Assembly: GCA_947451385.1 (NCBI GenBank) | Contig: CANFYZ010000024.1 | Coordinates: 1-45,471, forward strand | Source: Comamonadaceae bacterium | Lineage (GTDB): Bacteria > Pseudomonadota > Gammaproteobacteria > Burkholderiales > Burkholderiaceae_C | Reading direction: 5' to 3' | Length of the DNA stretch: 45,471 nt | Part shown: piece after piece, positions 43,316 through 45,471 of the stretch | Layout of the letters: each line of letters begins with the position of its first letter | Position numbering within the stretch: position 1 is the stretch's first letter | Program-made: the position numbers and the translations under genes | Notes under the pieces: model-generated | What the model was told of the DNA's origin: nothing | The model's database searches: none | Seen by the model: the letters and a program-made list of their open reading frames with translations, nothing else

Positions 43316-45426
43316 GCTGCCACCTCCTGCGCAGCGCGGGCGTCGGCCGTGAGCTGCAGTGACGGGGCACGGCGAACCACACCATCCAACTGGTAAATCG
43401 AAGCCACCACAGGTGCGGCCACCTCACCAGCCATGCGCAAGGCTTCGGTGCTGGCATTGCTGAGCACCGGCGCGGTGGCGGTGGCTTTGGCCAGCACGTC
43501 CTGCGAGGTTTCAAAGTCAAAGCCAGGCACGCCCAACAGATTGGCCAATACGCGCAGCACCTTCCAGGCGGGACGGGTCTCGCCCAAAGGCTTGACCACC
43601 GCATGGAAGCTTTGCAAACGACCTTCGGCGTTGACAAAGCTGCCCGAGGTTTCGGTGAACGGGGCGATGGGCAGCAACACATCCGAAAAAGCCATGTTGG
43701 CTTTGAAAGGGCTGAGCGTGATGACCATCTCGGCCTGCGCCAAAGCCTGGGCCGCAGCAGCACCGGCGGCGCTGTCGAACTCCGGCTCGGTATTGAGCAG
43801 CAAGGCCGCTTTGAGGCCGCCAGCCAGCATGTGGCCGGCATGCGCGCCACCGGTTTGCGGCTGCGCCTTGACCCATTGCGCACCCACGGTGTTGGCCGCT
43901 TCGGTCAGGTAACCGACGCTGGCACCGGTGTGCTCGGCAATCCAGTTAGCCAAAGACAACAAAGTCGAGGCATTGGCATGGTGTGCGGCGGCATTGCCCA
44001 GCAACACCGCTTTACGCTCGCCGCCCAACAGCGACTGAGCGATGGCACTGGCGGCCGCCGTGGCTTGACCGGCCACAGGCGCTGTCACGCCCTTCTCTGC
44101 TGCGATCACCGACGCGATGTCGGCCAAATGCTGTGCCCAGCTGGAAGCGTTGTCGATGCAGCTGTGGGCCACAGGCATGGCCCAGGCTTGCGCATCGGCC
44201 AGCAGGGACTGCGAGGTCACCGCGCTGAGTTGCGCGCCTTGGCGCACCGCTTGGCGGATGCGCTGCGCAAACAGCGGATGGTCTTTGCGCAAATTGCTGC
44301 CCACCACCAACACGCGTTGCAATTGGGACAAGGACGCCACCGAGGTGCCCAGGTAGCGCACGCCTTGCGCCGACGTGAACTCGGCATGGCGCAAGCGATG
44401 GTCGATGTTGTCTGAACCCAAGCCGCGCAACAACTGTCCGGCCAGGTACAGCTCTTCCAGCGTGCTGTGCGGGCTGACCAAGGCACCGATGCGGCTGGCC
44501 CCGTGGTCGTTGCCGATGTTTTTGAGGCCATTGGCCACGTATTCGAGGGCAGTTTGCCAGTCGACTTGTTTCCACTCGCCGCCCTGCTTCAGCATGGGGG
44601 CGGTCAGGCGCTCAGCGCCGTTCAAGGCCTCGTAGGAGAAGCGCTCGCGGTCAGCGATCCAGCACTCGTTGACTTCTTCGTTTTCCAACGGCACCACACG
44701 CATGACGTGGTTGTTTTTGACCTGCACCACCAAGTTGGCGCCGGACGAGTCGTGTGCGGCAATCGATTTGCGGCGCGACAGCTCCCAGGTACGGGCGCTG
44801 TAGCGGAAAGGTTTGCTGGTGAGCGCGCCCACCGGGCAGATGTCGATCATGTTGCCGGACAGCTCAGAGTCCACCGACTGGCCGACAAAGGTTTCGATCT
44901 CGGCATGCTCGCCCCGGTGCGACATGCCCAGCTCCATCACGCCAGCCACCTCTTGGCCAAAGCGCACGCAGCGGGTGCAGTGGATGCAACGGCTCATCTC
45001 TTGCATGCTGATGAGCGGGCCCACGTCTTTCACTGCGACCACACGTTTTTCTTCTTCGTAACGTGAGGCCGAGCCTCCGTAGCCCACGGCCAGATCTTGC
45101 AACTGACATTCGCCGCCCTGGTCGCAGATGGGGCAGTCCAGCGGATGGTTGATCAGCAAGAACTCCATCACCGACTTTTGGGCTTGGATGGCCCGGTCGG
45201 TTTTGGTGCGCACCACCATGCCTTGCGTCACCGGCGTGGCGCAGGCGGGCATCGGCTTGGGCGCTTTTTCAACGTCCACCAAACACATGCGGCAGTTGGC
45301 CGCGATGCTCAATTTTTTGTGATAGCAGAAGTGCGGAATATAGGTGCCGGCTTTTTCGGCCGCATGCATCACCATGCTGCCTTCGACAACTTCAACCTTC
45401 TGACCGTCCAGTTCAATTTCAACCAT
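43312..45426 (-). CDS. nuoG: NADH-quinone oxidoreductase subunit G
   Basis: 704 residues from the ATG at 45426 ([17 protein letters not shown]); an in-frame GTG three codons earlier is less likely. The N-terminal [2Fe-2S] domain has [20 protein letters not shown] and [11 protein letters not shown]; the His/Cys cluster region has [14 protein letters not shown]; the Mo-bis-MGD-like domain follows without molybdopterin function. Electron-transfer chain of the peripheral arm. 12 bp after the upstream nuo gene end. Confidence 0.95.
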   Translation of the reverse strand: MVEIELDGQKVEVVEGSMVMHAAEKAGTYIPHFCYHKKLSIAANCRMCLVDVEKAPKPMPACATPVTQGMVVRTKTDRAIQAQKSVMEFLLINHPLDCPICDQGGECQLQDLAVGYGGSASRYEEEKRVVAVKDVGPLISMQEMSRCIHCTRCVRFGQEVAGVMELGMSHRGEHAEIETFVGQSVDSELSGNMIDICPVGALTSKPFRYSARTWELSRRKSIAAHDSSGANLVVQVKNNHVMRVVPLENEEVNECWIADRERFSYEALNGAERLTAPMLKQGGEWKQVDWQTALEYVANGLKNIGNDHGASRIGALVSPHSTLEELYLAGQLLRGLGSDNIDHRLRHAEFTSAQGVRYLGTSVASLSQLQRVLVVGSNLRKDHPLFAQRIRQAVRQGAQLSAVTSQSLLADAQAWAMPVAHSCIDNASSWAQHLADIASVIAAEKGVTAPVAGQATAAASAIAQSLLGGERKAVLLGNAAAHHANASTLLSLANWIAEHTGASVGYLTEAANTVGAQWVKAQPQTGGAHAGHMLAGGLKAALLLNTEPEFDSAAGAAAAQALAQAEMVITLSPFKANMAFSDVLLPIAPFTETSGSFVNAEGRLQSFHAVVKPLGETRPAWKVLRVLANLLGVPGFDFETSQDVLAKATATAPVLSNASTEALRMAGEVAAPVVASIYQLDGVVRRAPSLQLTADARAAQEVAA

Positions 45427-45438
45427 GAGAGGCACCCA

Positions 45439-45471
45439 TCAAACGTAAGCACCGACCATGCAGGTCTTGTG
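45439..45471 (-). CDS. nuoF: C-terminal end of the preceding nuo gene, probably nuoF
   Basis: Reading in from the window edge: HKTCMVGAYV then TGA (45439-45441). Only ten codons are visible, so identity comes from operon order (nuoF normally precedes nuoG) rather than sequence. Confidence 0.5.
   Translation of the reverse strand, partial: HKTCMVGAYV

Noticed and set aside
1-45471. tRNA, rRNA, CRISPR array, prophage or replication origin
   Set aside because: Intergenic regions were read for cloverleaf, array and phage signals and none were convincing; weak structured RNAs could still be missed by eye.

Overview
The window looks like chromosomal DNA of a GC-rich betaproteobacterium in the order Burkholderiales, most likely Comamonadaceae (Limnohabitans/Rhodoferax-like). 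This rests on protein-level resemblance: the nuoG-H-I-J-K-L-M-N order followed by a DUF2818 gene, DUF6352 and DUF1178 proteins, an RhlE helicase with a long RGG tail, and ED-type sugar-acid catabolism. The genus is inference. No rRNA, tRNA or CRISPR array was seen.

Layout. 1-2846 is the N-terminal part of recC (minus strand, running off the window). It is divergent from an rhlE-type DEAD-box helicase (3085-4893), whose leader is predicted to be highly structured. 4976-12893 is a minus-strand operon: a GntR/FCD regulator, a family-1 sugar-binding protein, two permeases, an ATPase, gluconokinase, a 5-ketogluconate reductase-type SDR, an L-idonate 5-dehydrogenase-type enzyme and a cupin. 12949-13890 is a D-2-hydroxyacid dehydrogenase. 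Divergent from it, 14038-18433 encodes an IlvD/Edd-family sugar-acid dehydratase, a DenD-like dehydrogenase, DgoK and DgoA, followed by a crotonase and a thioesterase (to 19838). 19859-24679 is a housekeeping mix: DTW/TapT, two VOC/glyoxalase proteins, a KirBac channel, a DUF535 protein, a thioesterase and a degenerate SDR. eda-edd (24702-27181, minus) complete the Entner-Doudoroff pathway.

27.3-32.4 kb is an AT-richer accessory segment. It holds a 1059-residue multidomain surface-type protein and a decayed IS30-family transposase, and a perfect 15-bp inverted repeat brackets both. The conserved backbone then resumes: arfB, an overlooked 47-residue lysine-rich protein gene (32952-33095), a DUF6352 gene, and the complex I operon (nuoF end through nuoN) with DUF2818, NUDIX and DUF1178 genes trailing it.

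How the genes fit together. The minus-strand operon plus edd/eda can be read as one route: an imported sugar acid (L-idonate or a ketogluconate) to 5-ketogluconate (IdnD), gluconate (IdnO), 6-phosphogluconate (GntK), KDPG (Edd), then pyruvate plus glyceraldehyde-3-phosphate (Eda). The plus-strand operon reads as a parallel galactonate-type route ending in DgoK and DgoA. Two near-identical operator-like sites, in front of gntR and over the dehydratase promoter, suggest one GntR regulator ties the two arms together. A HexR-type palindrome in front of edd suggests the lower pathway has its own control.
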